Below are positions 10,342 through 21,439 of a DNA stretch of 64,000 nt, one piece after another; the first letter of the stretch is position 1; the number at the start of each line of letters is the position of its first letter. The stretch is from contig SZWC01009552.1 of NCBI GenBank assembly GCA_023375785.1, forward strand, positions 40,167 to 104,166, read 5' to 3'. The notes under the pieces were generated by a model that was given only the letters and a program-made list of their open reading frames with translations, did no database searches and was not told the DNA's origin. Both the position numbers and the translations under genes were made by a program. The DNA comes from Penium margaritaceum (lineage: Eukaryota; Streptophyta; Zygnematophyceae; Desmidiales; Peniaceae).

Positions 10342-11040
10342 AGCTGTTGTGATTGGCCAATGATGACCAGGGTTGGAGACGAATAGGTATTTTTGGAAAT
10401 TTACAACCACTTCCATCCATTTTTCAAGGTCTACACTTGGGTGTCAGCACCTCTCTCTCATCTCACTCACAAAGCTACCTAGTGGAGTTGGGGTGATTGT
10501 AAGCAAAAAGTGTTCAAATGTTTAAGAAATATTTGACATCAGAGCCTTCCCTATGAGTTGAAGATTCAATGTGGAAACCAAGGCTCCAATTGAGCAAACA
10601 GAGCCATTCTCCTCCGAGAAAATGGTGGTGGAGAAAAACCGGTCACCTAAATATCAAGAAAACTACGAAGGTTGGAGCTGAACTACACGGTGCATACAAA
10701 ACAAATGATTGTTGTAATGCCATGTTTAAACGTGGTAGTTCTATCTGGAATGCCGACAATATGGCGCCACACCGACCACATACACTCAAACATCGTAGGA
10801 CTTTGCCAAATATGAACAATCTACAAGGTCAATGGATGTAGTTCTTCGAGTCTAAATTCGACTATGACCTCGAGTATCGACGTGGGAAAATGAATCCAGA
10901 TCAAGCTCTCAGTTGATGAACAGGCTTGATGGCCAAGATCAATACATTCCTCTTCAAATGAGACCCGTACAATGCATGGCTATTTTTTAAGGGTTACGAG
11001 GAGTTTAGTGGCTACAACAAAAAAATTCTGGTTCTGACAA
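10342..11040 (+). pseudogene. X1 gypsy RT tail and RNase H, broken
   Basis: The sequence resumes directly after TRIM1 with the RT tail, including VSAPLSHLTHK-like content near 10446-10480. RNase H follows: the HTLKHRRTLPN block at about 10780-10810 and DLEYRRGKMNPDQALS near 10865-10910. These match D4 at 43140-43640 in order. Multiple frame changes. Confidence 0.7.
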
Positions 11041-11104
11041 TCCATAGTGGCGATGGGGACTCACACGCCAAGTCATCATACCATTGATCAACGGGCTATA
11101 AATT

Positions 11105-11800
11105 ATGCTATTGGAGGAGTGCCATACCACCTGTCCAAATGGATGTATTGACGAGGACAAGATGCCAATGAAGCTTGGAAAATATTACTGGTGGGACCAG
11201 ATGCAGATGGATGTGGGAACATTCTATCAACAGTACGACTCTTCTCAACAGCACAAATATCATTGTATGAAGCAACCAGGACCTAGTCAACCACTCCGTG
11301 TTCCAGTGAAGCCATGGCTTGATATCAGCATGGATTTCGTAACATGACGTCTTGCCAGTCTAAGGGGGTATGACACCATCCTTCTAGTGGTGGACAGGTT
11401 TTCAATGTGCCCCACTTCATTCTGATGACCACTACCGTCTGCACCAAAGGAACATCATGGTTTTTTAAACCATAATTTACAACTATACAGAGTGCCACAT
11501 CAGCGACAGAGCCGGGTTCTTTACAAGCCGGTTTTTACGCAAAATGATGAGGCGTTAGGAAAGTTGGATACGGCTATCAATGGCATGCCATCCTATGACA
11601 AAACTACCAACCGCCAAACTCGTATGTAACGCGTTGACTTCCACCAGAATGAAGAAGGTTTTGTTCAAGGTGATCTACAATAAACTTCCAGCCACAGCAA
11701 CGGGATTGCACAGACAACGACATATTTCCGAAGCTGTCATCCATCACCGTGACTTCTCCAGCATCTCGGAGAAAAAACAAAAGAACATGTGAAGACGTAG
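11105..11800 (+). pseudogene. X1 gypsy integrase, broken
   Basis: The segment 11105-11347 encodes LLEECH and KLGKYYWWDQM of the zinc-binding domain, then PWLDISMDFVT with the first catalytic Asp. Beyond a TGA the core continues in shifting frames: PTTTVCTKGT-like content at about 11425, a degraded ISDRAGFFTSRF at about 11500, then the LPTAKLVCNALTS block at 11590-11640. Integrase would insert element cDNA; this copy is not translatable. Confidence 0.75.
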
Positions 11801-12084
11801 GCGGTGATGAAGTGAGCAATAATCCGACATCATCGCAATGAAATTTTCAATGTTGGAAATTGGATCCTACTCAGCTCGACAAACAACAAGCTACACAAAC
11901 AGGAATCTGCAAAGCTCAAACAACGCTAGTTGGGATGGTTTGAGAGGGAGTGAAAGAAAACCCTAATCTTCACTTGACTTTGCCTATGAGATAGCATGGC
12001 AACTCATCCAGACTTTCACTTCAGCAAGCTGAAACATTCCCGGGATTCCAAGATTAAATCCCATAGCAGAGACACTCCTTCTCC

Positions 12085-12305
12085 GCCTCTAAATCAGGTG
12101 GAAGAGGATACGGAGTATATCATGGAGAATGTCCTCAGACATCATCATCGTAGAAAAATGACCAAATTTCTTGGCAATTAGCATGACTACAATGCAACGT
12201 GCAGCAGCTAGGAACCCTGTGACAACCTCTGTGGCATCGATCATCCCATAGATGACTACTACATGCGTCACTGGCTTCTGTCGGCTAACACGCTGGGATG
12301 TCACA
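12085..12305 (+). pseudogene. X1 chromodomain, broken
   Basis: Encodes EDTEYIMENVLRHHHRRKMTK, continuing after a stop with content matching WEPYDNLCDVDHLID of D4. Chromodomains at the integrase end direct chromoviruses to particular chromatin. The central Lys-Trp region is destroyed here. Confidence 0.65.
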
Positions 12306-12309
12306 ACTA

Positions 12310-12866
12310 AAAAGAGGAGAAGTACTACGTTTCAAATGTGCATGATTCCCTAAACTCTATGAATGTTTCTATCATTAAATGTTTGGCCCATAGGGTGATA
12401 ACCTTAAGATTTTCACGCCGCTTGGTTGAGGGAATCTTGGCCACCTTTCCTGGCCTATGTTTCTCTTTCTCAAAGGCTCTGAATTTTTTTACCACTTTCT
12501 AGAATGGTCAACAGATCGATCACAAAAAAATATAGATTTTTCTATACTCCTCGGCCAACTTCTTGATGGTGCTAAATTTTTACAAATATGTGCCTCCATA
12601 TTCTCAAAAACCCCCACTTCCCGGCAGAGTTTCCTGAAGCAACCACTCACGAAGCGGTGTCGCACAGGCCGCTCAACTCAAGCGTCGAGACCCAACATAA
12701 TTATTATGTTTTTTTTGTTGTGTATATGCGTTGCGCATGTCCGAAGCTTTTCATTGAAGTACACTTCTTGCTAAATACAAATAATCCAACTCTCCTAATT
12801 TCTCCAATTGTCTTCTGCTCTGCGACTCATCCCTATGAACCATCAATGTTCCGCTCGGCATACTAG
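12310..12866 (+). repeat. LTR of the X family, between X1 and X2
   Basis: The stretch between the X1 chromodomain and X2 gag aligns at its end with the D4 LTR: the GTACACTT..GCTAA..TATAA region at about 12758-12790 and a CGGCATAC end near 12853-12866. It appears to be a single LTR shared by two partial copies. The start coordinate is approximate. Confidence 0.5.
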
Positions 12867-12899
12867 TGACAACCTCGCACAAGTTTTCAGCACATCTCC

Positions 12900-15075
12900 A
12901 TCCTCAAGCAGATCACATACCTTACGACGATGGCAGTGAACTGAGCGAACGCACCAGCGATAGCCAGTGGTGACTGCTAAATACTTTGGAAATGGAGGAA
13001 AACATCACATAGTCCACAACTCTCTCAAGGTGAACTGGACAGCAGCAATAGGCTTCGCAGCAAATGGTGTAATCCCAAAGACTCCAATGGCCAATCTGGC
13101 AATGGACCCATCAGGCTCGGCATTTTATTTGCCTCTGCTTTTGCCCGTTGGGATAATACTTGGTGCATCTAGAGACAACATTGAATTAATGAAGAATATT
13201 GGAAACAACATTGAATTAATGAAGATATGTAGCAGAAGTTGTCAGGACTCAAAATCCTTGATATCAATTTGCTCCAACAACTCCTATGGAAAAGTTTCAA
13301 GATGCACGGGCACGGGGAGTAGTGGAAAACGAGAGGAATAACCAACTCATGCGTGAACCTCAAATCCAGCTAGCGCTTCTGGAATCATTCGATTTTGTAA
13401 AATCCAAGTGACTGACAGTTAGAATGTAGCTGAAAAGTATGGAGGTGTACCTTGCCATACTTGGAGTCAATAATGACAAGAAGAATATTGACCCCAAGGC
13501 CTTGCTTTTGCGTAGCACAACTCTGGGTTGGTGGTCCAACCTAAAGACCATCAAACAGTAGTAGGAGATCGATTGAGCTAGATGAATGGCTTGCACAGTG
13601 CTCTCACATCGTTGCTTGCATGTGTTCTATCTCTTGAGCACATGTATGTGATGTGATAGGGCTCTTTGACTCCACAGAAGAACAAGATAAAACTAACGCG
13701 TACCATCCTTGCCTTCTTTGGATAAATAAATGAAGATTATGACATGATATACAAGCTCTAACGATTACTGTAGAAGTCCACCATGGTCAAGTACACCTAA
13801 TATTCCCGTAAAATCATCATCGGTAGTAACCTTGCCCCTGACGAATTCTGTCTAAAGTACAACGACCACCTAAAGTGCATCTAGTGAGCTATTACAATAA
13901 TCAGCTTTCAGGGTGACCTTTCTCAAATAGTCATAGCATATAATGGCATCAAAAGCACCAACTATGATGCTTGGATATAGTATTCCAATGACTATCGACT
14001 CAGAGGCCTAAATTCATATGTGGCAAAGGGAATTTGCAGCTAAAAGAAACTTGTCTCAGATGGAAATTGACGCTCTCAATGAACACACCAAACAGCTATG
14101 CTGGACTTCCAGGATGCCGGATCACATCTCGTGGGACTATTGGAAAGGACAATAGTAGGCCGAGCAGGAGACAAAGTCAACGAGAAAAGTGAAGAGTCGG
14201 AAAACAGTGAAGGATAGGAGGAGACATCGAGGCTTGTATCCAATCAGAAGACTCTGTGCCGAACAATCACCCATCTGAACGGTTCTCAATGCCATAGATG
14301 AGGGTTCCTAAAATTGCACAATTTGACCAGGGGTACGAGGAAAACCAACCGGCCGCACAACTACGAGTGCAATCAAAGGGTTGTAAAAGTCGTAAAACAT
14401 CATCAACACGGATGAATGGAGGAGATTCTCATGGATTCGTGAGCAATGACATGGTTAAAAAAACCTCGAGTGGTTGAAAGAAAAAACTTCGATGGATACG
14501 TGTAGATCCACCAACTTTTAGAACCACTCCGACGAAAAATTGGACATCTACGTGACGTAACGGTCTGGAGAACTTGCCAAAATTGTGACCACAAAATCAT
14601 CCTCCAATGAGATTTCCTTTATTCCCACAATTCACATGTGGATCAGAGAAGCAACACAATCTAGGTGACCATTAGTGGAAGAAAATAATGTATGCCTCTG
14701 ATCGAACGACCCAATACGCAGCGGTGGTTATACAAAACAACAAAGGAAAAATCAGCTTCAAAAATTGCAACAGCTGTAGAACGATGCACGTAGTCAACAT
14801 CACTGGACGAGGCCTAATGGTCCTTGCAAATGTGAGCAGAATCGTGGCTAGTCCATGTGGAATCGGAGGAATCAGAGGAGATTATAATAGCAAATATGAC
14901 ATCCTCATCCTCGTCGGCCTCAACACCTAATGCGTTTTCCACCAATCCAAAGAGTTTTGAATCACTTCTCAAGGATTTTGAAGGGGTGTCTCCCAACTAA
15001 CTACCTCAAGAGATGCCTCTATAACAAACCATCAACCATCATGTTAACTTGAATTTGGGAGTGAGCGCAACCAGC
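12900..15075 (+). pseudogene. Gypsy relic X2: gag, protease, pre-RT
   Basis: Nucleotide blocks match D4 gag. Positions 13440-13590 contain the GVNNDKKNIDPKALLLR-like and WWSNLKTIKQ region, equivalent to 40780-40880. Near 14409-14450 the protease motif reads NGGDSHGFVS, with catalytic Asp changed to Asn. Positions 14930-15070 carry the pre-RT segment, homologous to 9160-9290 of X1. RT itself is missing; the next relic starts at about 15.1 kb. No open frame of useful length survives. Confidence 0.65.
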
Positions 15076-15089
15076 GATGAGCAGTTGTA

Positions 15090-16900
15090 ACTCGGCAAAG
15101 ACTTCAGCAATGGGGGGACAACAGCATGCAGGCATGCAACTCTCCTTGCTTTCCAAAGGACAAGAGCCAACAAATCAGGATACAGAGCAAATTTCTCGGA
15201 CCAATGACTCCAACACGCAACCTGGTGGTGAATTTTTCAAGCTCTTTGAAGCCCTTGCCGTGGTCGCTACCCGCCGAGATGATACCTGGTGCGATGACAG
15301 GAGGCACGAGCTATCAAGCACACATTAATGAAGACATTTACCATAGAATTTTCTACTCGAGGACCTAAACTACCAATGGATCAAATCCAGTTTCTCTTCA
15401 AAATTTGTGCGCGAGAGAAAGAGTGCGTACCGAAAGAAATGCCCGGCACTGAATTGAATCCAAAATCCGGCCATCACTTCCATTGTTTTTTTAGCAGGCC
15501 AATTCAAAAGGACCAAATGTAAGAATGTAGCTGATGGATTTGGATTTGTACTTCACCGCTCCTGGAGTCAATAAGGAAGAAGAAAATTGACCTCACATCC
15601 TCGCTTTTGCATGGCACAAAATTGAGCTCTTGGTGCAGGTGAAAGGAAATCCAACGGTAGCAAGAGACTAACAGAGCAAGATCGGTGGCTTATGCAGCCG
15701 CTCTGATGTCATCAGACATTGACTATGTACCTCTTAAGCAGATCAATCCAACATGGCAAAATGCACCGACTCTACCAGAAGACATGAATGACTTTTCACA
15801 CACTGTTCTTGCATTTTCTCTAGTTCTTAACAAGAACCATGACTCATGGAACAACCTATAACTGCTACGTCAACAATCAAGCGTGACGGAGTACACACAT
15901 GGATAATTCAAACTTATTTCTGGCAGTGATATCACCCGTAAATAAATCTGGTTTCACGCTAATAACTGTCTCAAGGGTGACATCCGACAAGCCATCATAA
16001 TATTTGGCATCCACTACGACCTTTTCCAAATGACTTCTACAGCTAATTACACCGACTACACCAACTTCAATGCTGGGATGCAGGAACTAAATTGTGTGTG
16101 ATACCAAAGTCATAATTATCATTGTGCGGTTGGAAACCTGCAGTCAACGGAAATCTCCACATTGATGTAAATCGACACATAGATCAGTAGGACCAGAGGT
16201 TGTGCTCGACTTTGCGGGCCATCTTCCGCACGACGGTTGAAGACATCTAATACAGGCTAAAGGGAGAAAATCTGAAGAGTCAGAAAATCGCAGAGGGTAG
16301 AAGTACAAGGAAAAATTCAGTTCCGGCCAAAAAAATGTCCTGACCAACAAATGTGTTTCTACGAGTGCTACCAATGATTTGGAAAAGTCCCAAAACCATA
16401 CCGTTACTACTGAATGGGGGGGGGGGGGGCTTTCATTCTCTCATGGAAAGTATAAGTGCTCGGAGGCTGGGTTTAAAGGCCAGACCAGGGGTGTTTAAAG
16501 AAAAAACCTTCAACTGACTACTTCAGAATTGTTGAATATATGAACCTCTCCAAATAAAAATCAAGAAATTTCACGATGTAACAATCTCAAGAGCTTGTTC
16601 AATGAGCGACCACAAACTTATCCTCCGCCAGATTTCCAACACCGGTACAATCCAACACTGGAATTGTGGCACAAACTATGAAAATATTAACAGCAGAAGA
16701 TAGTACCGACCTGGCATTGATGCATTAGTGGTGATGGGAAGCAGCAGCAGAAAAGGCACCAGTGGAGGGCTCAACAACCACTACACAACAATATACAGTG
16801 CAGATATCTATGGACGTCGCAAGGAGATACTTTAAAAGAAGAGCTCACACTGGCTAATCCATGGGGAACCTAAAAACGAGGACAAAAATATAATAGCTGA
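15090..16900 (+). pseudogene. Gypsy relic X3: gag and protease
   Basis: A second gag in the same orientation follows X2. Positions 15525-15660 repeat the gag block with VNKEEEN-DLTSSLLHGT-like content, and 15720-16380 continue gag. Near 16399-16440 the protease motif reads LLNGGGGG-FHS, again Asp to Asn, with a 16-nt G run (about 16416-16431). Text equivalent to D4 41785-41810 follows at 16485-16500. It fades out towards 16.9 kb, and no RT is recognisable. Confidence 0.6.
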
Positions 16901-17069
16901 TACACCAGACTAAACAGCCTCATCAGCCTTGATACCCATATATGCCCAATGGTGGGGAAATCACACACTGGTTTCCTAGTGCGCTCCAGTATTGCAATCC
17001 AACACCATGCACTCACACTATACACTCTATAACCAGTGCATGCAAAAGATGTGCTCCCAGAATTCCTAT

Positions 17070-17505
<436 letters not shown>

Positions 17506-17559
17506 TCTCTTTCCCAATATATCTCTCTTCATGGCCTCACCTTCAAACTTACCATACTT

Positions 17560-19700
17560 CAGAAAATATTTGTGTTATGTCAAAAATATATTTTGCCTGT
17601 ATAATTTGTTTTATAGTAGAATGATTTTATGTTTTTGTTGACCTAGAACTGTGCGCCATTTCTTAAAACCCTTTATCGTATAGTTACATGAATATCGCAT
17701 CAAGCCGACCTGTTTATGGAGACCTATCGGAAACATTCGCCCCAGCTGACGGTCGTCAAGCATGGCGACCACTATTTTGAGGTTGGATAGCTGTCGACTT
17801 CAGGACAATCCGCTGACCTGCTGTCAGTCGTTAACCTTTCATCCCTCCGTACCTAAGACACCCCCTAGTGCGCGGAATAGTGTCTATGGTCCAGTGCGCT
17901 TGATTTGCCTGGAAAAGTGCACTTATCGTACACTGAGTGTGCGAATCTGCACATCTGACATTGTTATTGGTTTGTGATGCAATCTTGAGTCTTAAAGTCT
18001 AGGTTCAAAATGAAAACCACTAAACACTGCTCTCAGTTAACAGCGGCATGGATGTGTTTGTCATTTACGGCAATAAAACAGATTGGTTTCGGTGTCCTAC
18101 TCGTAATCGTAGCTTGTAACACTGCTACATAGACAAAGAGATCATTTGTAAGTAGTTCTTCAAACTTTACCCGTCAACAAAAGACGACGTTGACTATCGG
18201 ACATTGGCCGTTGACTGATCTGTGTCTTTTCAGGAGAACGCTTGATGAAATTCTAGATTTCTCTCTTTGCCTTTTTTTCTGCATGTAATATGCAAAGATT
18301 TTAAGCCTGAAAGAAACTTTGACGACATTCGGTAATGAGAAGATTCGAACACGGATAAATCTGGATTGATGTGTGGTTTGACTGGAATGAGAGAGACATT
18401 CGTGTTGCAGTTTAACCGAAAGAGGGGCCAAACACACAGTATTTTTCTGGTCGCGTATTTCATTCGTGTTGGACCAAGTTATTCCATAGGAGCCCTGATT
18501 GGAATCTAGACTCTTGCGGTTAACATACCAAAGGATCCTAAGTTGTTAATTTCTTCCGTCGACGTTGGATGGCGAGGGGACCGGCCAGATTTGATTCTTG
18601 GATCTCCGACGTTCTTCTATATAGACAATAACTCTCTCTAATTATATGTCGGAATGTTCTGGAGTATGGGAAATATCAAACATTCGGTGCGATTGGCACC
18701 ATAATCCCCTTTGGAAGAGGCAAAATGTCGCTTGACACAATGTCTCTTGCATCTGCCAGCTGCTAGCCATTGTTTATCTTTTCCATGGAATGTGCCCGAA
18801 ATATGAAACCTTCGGTCCGTTCAATTTCATTCTCCAGGGCTCAGTGGAGACCTTCGCTAAATAATCCACCTCTCAATTGTTATCTTGACATGATTAAGTT
18901 CATCTGCATGGATTGCACAGGATAGTAAACAAATCCGCCTTCTCAATCTAATGCATCATGCGGCGGCAGCGGCCGTGAGGTTTATTATCTATGAACAAGG
19001 TACTTCAATTGTCATCTCTGAAGTTCGTGACAGATTAAATAATGAATTCAATGCACAAATGAATGGTTTGTGATGGAAAAAACACTAAGGCGGCCATACA
19101 CTCAGTGCATGATAAGTGCACTTTCCCACTCCTTTCGAGTGCACTCGCCACACGCACTACCCCCATATACTGGGGGGCCTCTCTACACCATTTTGCAAGG
19201 ATCCCATCCAGATGAATCGATCGTGATAAGTCGGGCTAGCTCATGTCATCGGCAAACCCCTTCAAGATAACGGTCGTGGTCGAATAGCTGGCCATCAAGT
19301 TCGAAGTGTGAAGGTGCTTGAAGCGATCTTTCAATGAATGGAGTAACGAACGGCACAAGCAGATGAACCACATGTTGGAAATGAACAATGAGCTTTGTAG
19401 CATAAAGATGAAATTAAATACACATGTAAACAGTAAGGAAAACGATGGACATATGCACTTCCATGAAATAATGCCAGCTATACGACCCTATAAAAACCCA
19501 TTCGAAGTGGTAAATATTTATGTAAATATTATTTTACAATATTCTTCCGTTCATGGATATCCTCATACCAAATTTGGAGTGGCTCTTTGTAAACATAGAA
19601 ACAAATAATAATACATCAAGAAACATGTACATATATGTACACAAAAATGGGGAGAACAAGAGAAAAAATAATATGCGTATAAGAAATTGACATTTCTTGC
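17560..19700. other. No gene recognised
   Basis: Mixed-composition sequence with no domain, LTR or tRNA that I can identify. At about 17890-17950 and 19090-19160, short stretches with GTGCACTT/TGAGTGTGCG-like words resemble units of the satellite array that starts at 19.73 kb, so weakly related monomers may extend this far. Confidence 0.4.
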
Positions 19701-19727
19701 ACATAGGATGAAAACAAGGTGTTATCG

Positions 19728-20430
19728 GACACATGAGACAAAGTAGCGCACTGAGTGCGCTTTCAGTGTGCTTTTGCCTGGTGAATGAACGCACTTGTAA
19801 CATACTATAGCCCTAGACATTGTGGTCCTTCCTAAGAAGAGACTTTTTTTGCTATAAAAGACAAAAATCAAGGTATGATGGGACACATGAGACAAACTAG
19901 CGGACTGAGTGTGCTCTTAGTGTGTTTTCCAATAGTGACTGAGCGCACTTGCCACATACACTAGCCCCACGCACTGAGTTACCTCTTAAGGAGTAATCTT
20001 TTTGGCCATATAAGACAAATTTCAGATTTTTCTGGGACACGTGAGATGAATTCACACAATGAGTGCGCTCATGGTGTACTTCTGTGTGGTGACAGATAGC
20101 ACTTCCCACATACACTAGCCCATGCACTGACGTCCCTCCTAAGAAGAGAAACCTTTGGCCATGTAGGACAAAAAGAAAGGTATTTCAGTACATATGAGAT
20201 GAATCAGCGCACTGAGTTCACTCTTGGTGTGCTTTTGTATGGTGACTAAGCGCACTCACCACATACACTATCCCCACGCACTTGGGTACCTCTTAAAGAG
20301 CGATCTTTTTGGCCATATAATACAAAACTCAGATTTTTCTAGGACACACGAGACAAATTCACAGACTGAGTGTGCTCATAGTGTACTTATGTATGGTGAC
20401 AGAGCGCACTTCCCACATACACGATGATGG
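19728..20430 (+). repeat. Tandem array, about 154-bp unit, five copies
   Basis: The landmark GGACACATGAGACAAA, with variants, recurs at about 19728, 19882, 20036, 20188 and 20343, a spacing of 152-155 bp. Each unit carries a GCGCACTGAGTGCGCT-type partial palindrome, then CACTT-CCACATACACTA and a CCTTTTTGGCCATATAAGACAAA-like stretch. Alternate units look more alike, suggesting a dimeric higher-order unit of about 308 bp. It is satellite-like and has no coding content. Confidence 0.85.
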
Positions 20431-20570
20431 GTCAGGGTGCGCGCCCCCCCTGACGAGGTGAGGACTGTAGCAGCGACAGATGCACAGATGCACGGATAGA
20501 TGGACGGAGCTGACTACACTTGATGTCGAGTCCACTATAGTGAAATCAGCTGTGGCCACAACATAACGGC

Positions 20571-20764
20571 GTAAAGCAGGTTGCTAGTTTCTTGGCTGAA
20601 GCAGGTTGCTTGGGCAACCTGCTTCAGCCAAGAAACTAGCAAGCAGCTCCATGTTGGCGTGTCCTCACCTCGCAAGCATGCTTACAATGTTTTAAAGTAC
20701 TTGCTTAGCATGGATACAATTGGGCCATTGACCCAGGCTAGTTTCGTCTAGTGTCTAGGGAAGT
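20571..20764 (+). repeat. Short dispersed repeat, copy A, with foldback
   Basis: About 190 bp, nearly identical to 23522-23695. Copy A has an extra 25 bp at 20581-20605 that is an inverted copy of the adjacent sequence. This creates a perfect hairpin with 29-bp arms, 20581-20609 and 20614-20642, around TTGG. It could be a foldback or MITE-type DNA element; no coding content. Confidence 0.8.
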
Positions 20765-20783
20765 ACTCAGGTGGTTCTTAGGT

Positions 20784-20917
20784 TGTAGCGCCAGTGTGCC
20801 ATGTGGCTTGAACTGGTCCAGGCCTGTGGGGCAGCAGATGGGATGAGTTGAGGATTGGAGACCCTCAACTACCGCGGTTTAGGCCCAGTGGGCCAAGTTT
20901 CCCGTCCGTTTGCTACA
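20784..20917 (+). repeat. TRIM2 5' LTR
   Basis: 134 bp; the GAGGATTGGAGACCCTC hairpin has two mismatches here, while the second hairpin is close to that of the 3' LTR. Confidence 0.93.
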
Positions 20918-20990
20918 TTTGATATCAGAGCACCGGGGTTCAATACCCATTATGGACACAGAGGGTGCGTCCATTCCTATGTGGGAGGAA

Positions 20991-21123
20991 TGTAGCGCCA
21001 GTGTGCCACGTGGCTTAACTGGTCCAGGCCTGTGGGGTGGCGGATGGGATGACTTGAGGGTCGGAGACCCTCAACTACCGCGGTTTTGGCCCAGTGGGCC
21101 AAGCTTCCCGTCCGTTTGCTACA
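20991..21123 (+). repeat. TRIM2 3' LTR
   Basis: 133 bp. It holds perfect hairpins at 21054-21074 (TTGAGGGTC/GACCCTCAA around GGA) and 21086-21102 (TTGGCCC/GGGCCAA around AGT). Confidence 0.93.
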
Positions 21124-21439
21124 TAGGTGGTCTAGGAAAGTACCCACGAGCAAGTGATGGTTTGAGCTACGAGCGTGGGTGAGAGCGAGTAAAAGCGAGC
21201 TTGCTAGTCGCTCGCTCGCTCCCGACGGGAAGCACTACTATGACCCATTACTCCTCGTTTTCTTTTTTCTCCTTGTTGCCGTTACTCAACTTCGTTCTTT
21301 CTAGCACCATGGCTGTGAAACCTACCTTGGTGAACTGCCCTAAACCCTTGCTCTCTTGCATCCGTGCTGTTTAGAACCTCCTACGCCAAGGACGTAAGAT
21401 TTCTCCCGTTTTAGCCACGACGTCCCGGTGCACTCGAAG

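Larger units (their letters stand above)
8860..12310 (+). mobile_element. Ty3/gypsy chromovirus relic X1 (RT to chromodomain)
   Basis: A plus-strand gypsy pol relic lacking gag. Order: pre-RT segment (9041-9319), RT (9320-9930), TRIM1 insertion, RT/RNase H (10342-10910), integrase (11105-11800), chromodomain (about 12090-12300). It belongs to the same family as D4 (39652-45861), with which it aligns block by block. Every domain has stops or frameshifts. Confidence 0.8.
20784..21123 (+). mobile_element. TRIM2, miniature LTR retrotransposon
   Basis: A 340-bp element with LTRs of 134 and 133 bp (20784-20917, 20991-21123), each TGTAGCG to GCTACA. The 73-bp interior has a primer site at 20920-20931 (TGATATCAGAGC, one change from canonical) and a purine tract GTGGGAGGAA at 20981-20990. 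Target duplication TAGGT is exact (20779-20783 and 21124-21128). LTRs are related to TRIM1 but clearly a different subfamily. It encodes nothing and needs a helper. Confidence 0.95.

Noticed and set aside
19728-20430. CRISPR array
   Set aside because: Period of about 154 bp with similarity over the whole unit; no constant short repeat with unique spacers. Genome context is eukaryotic.
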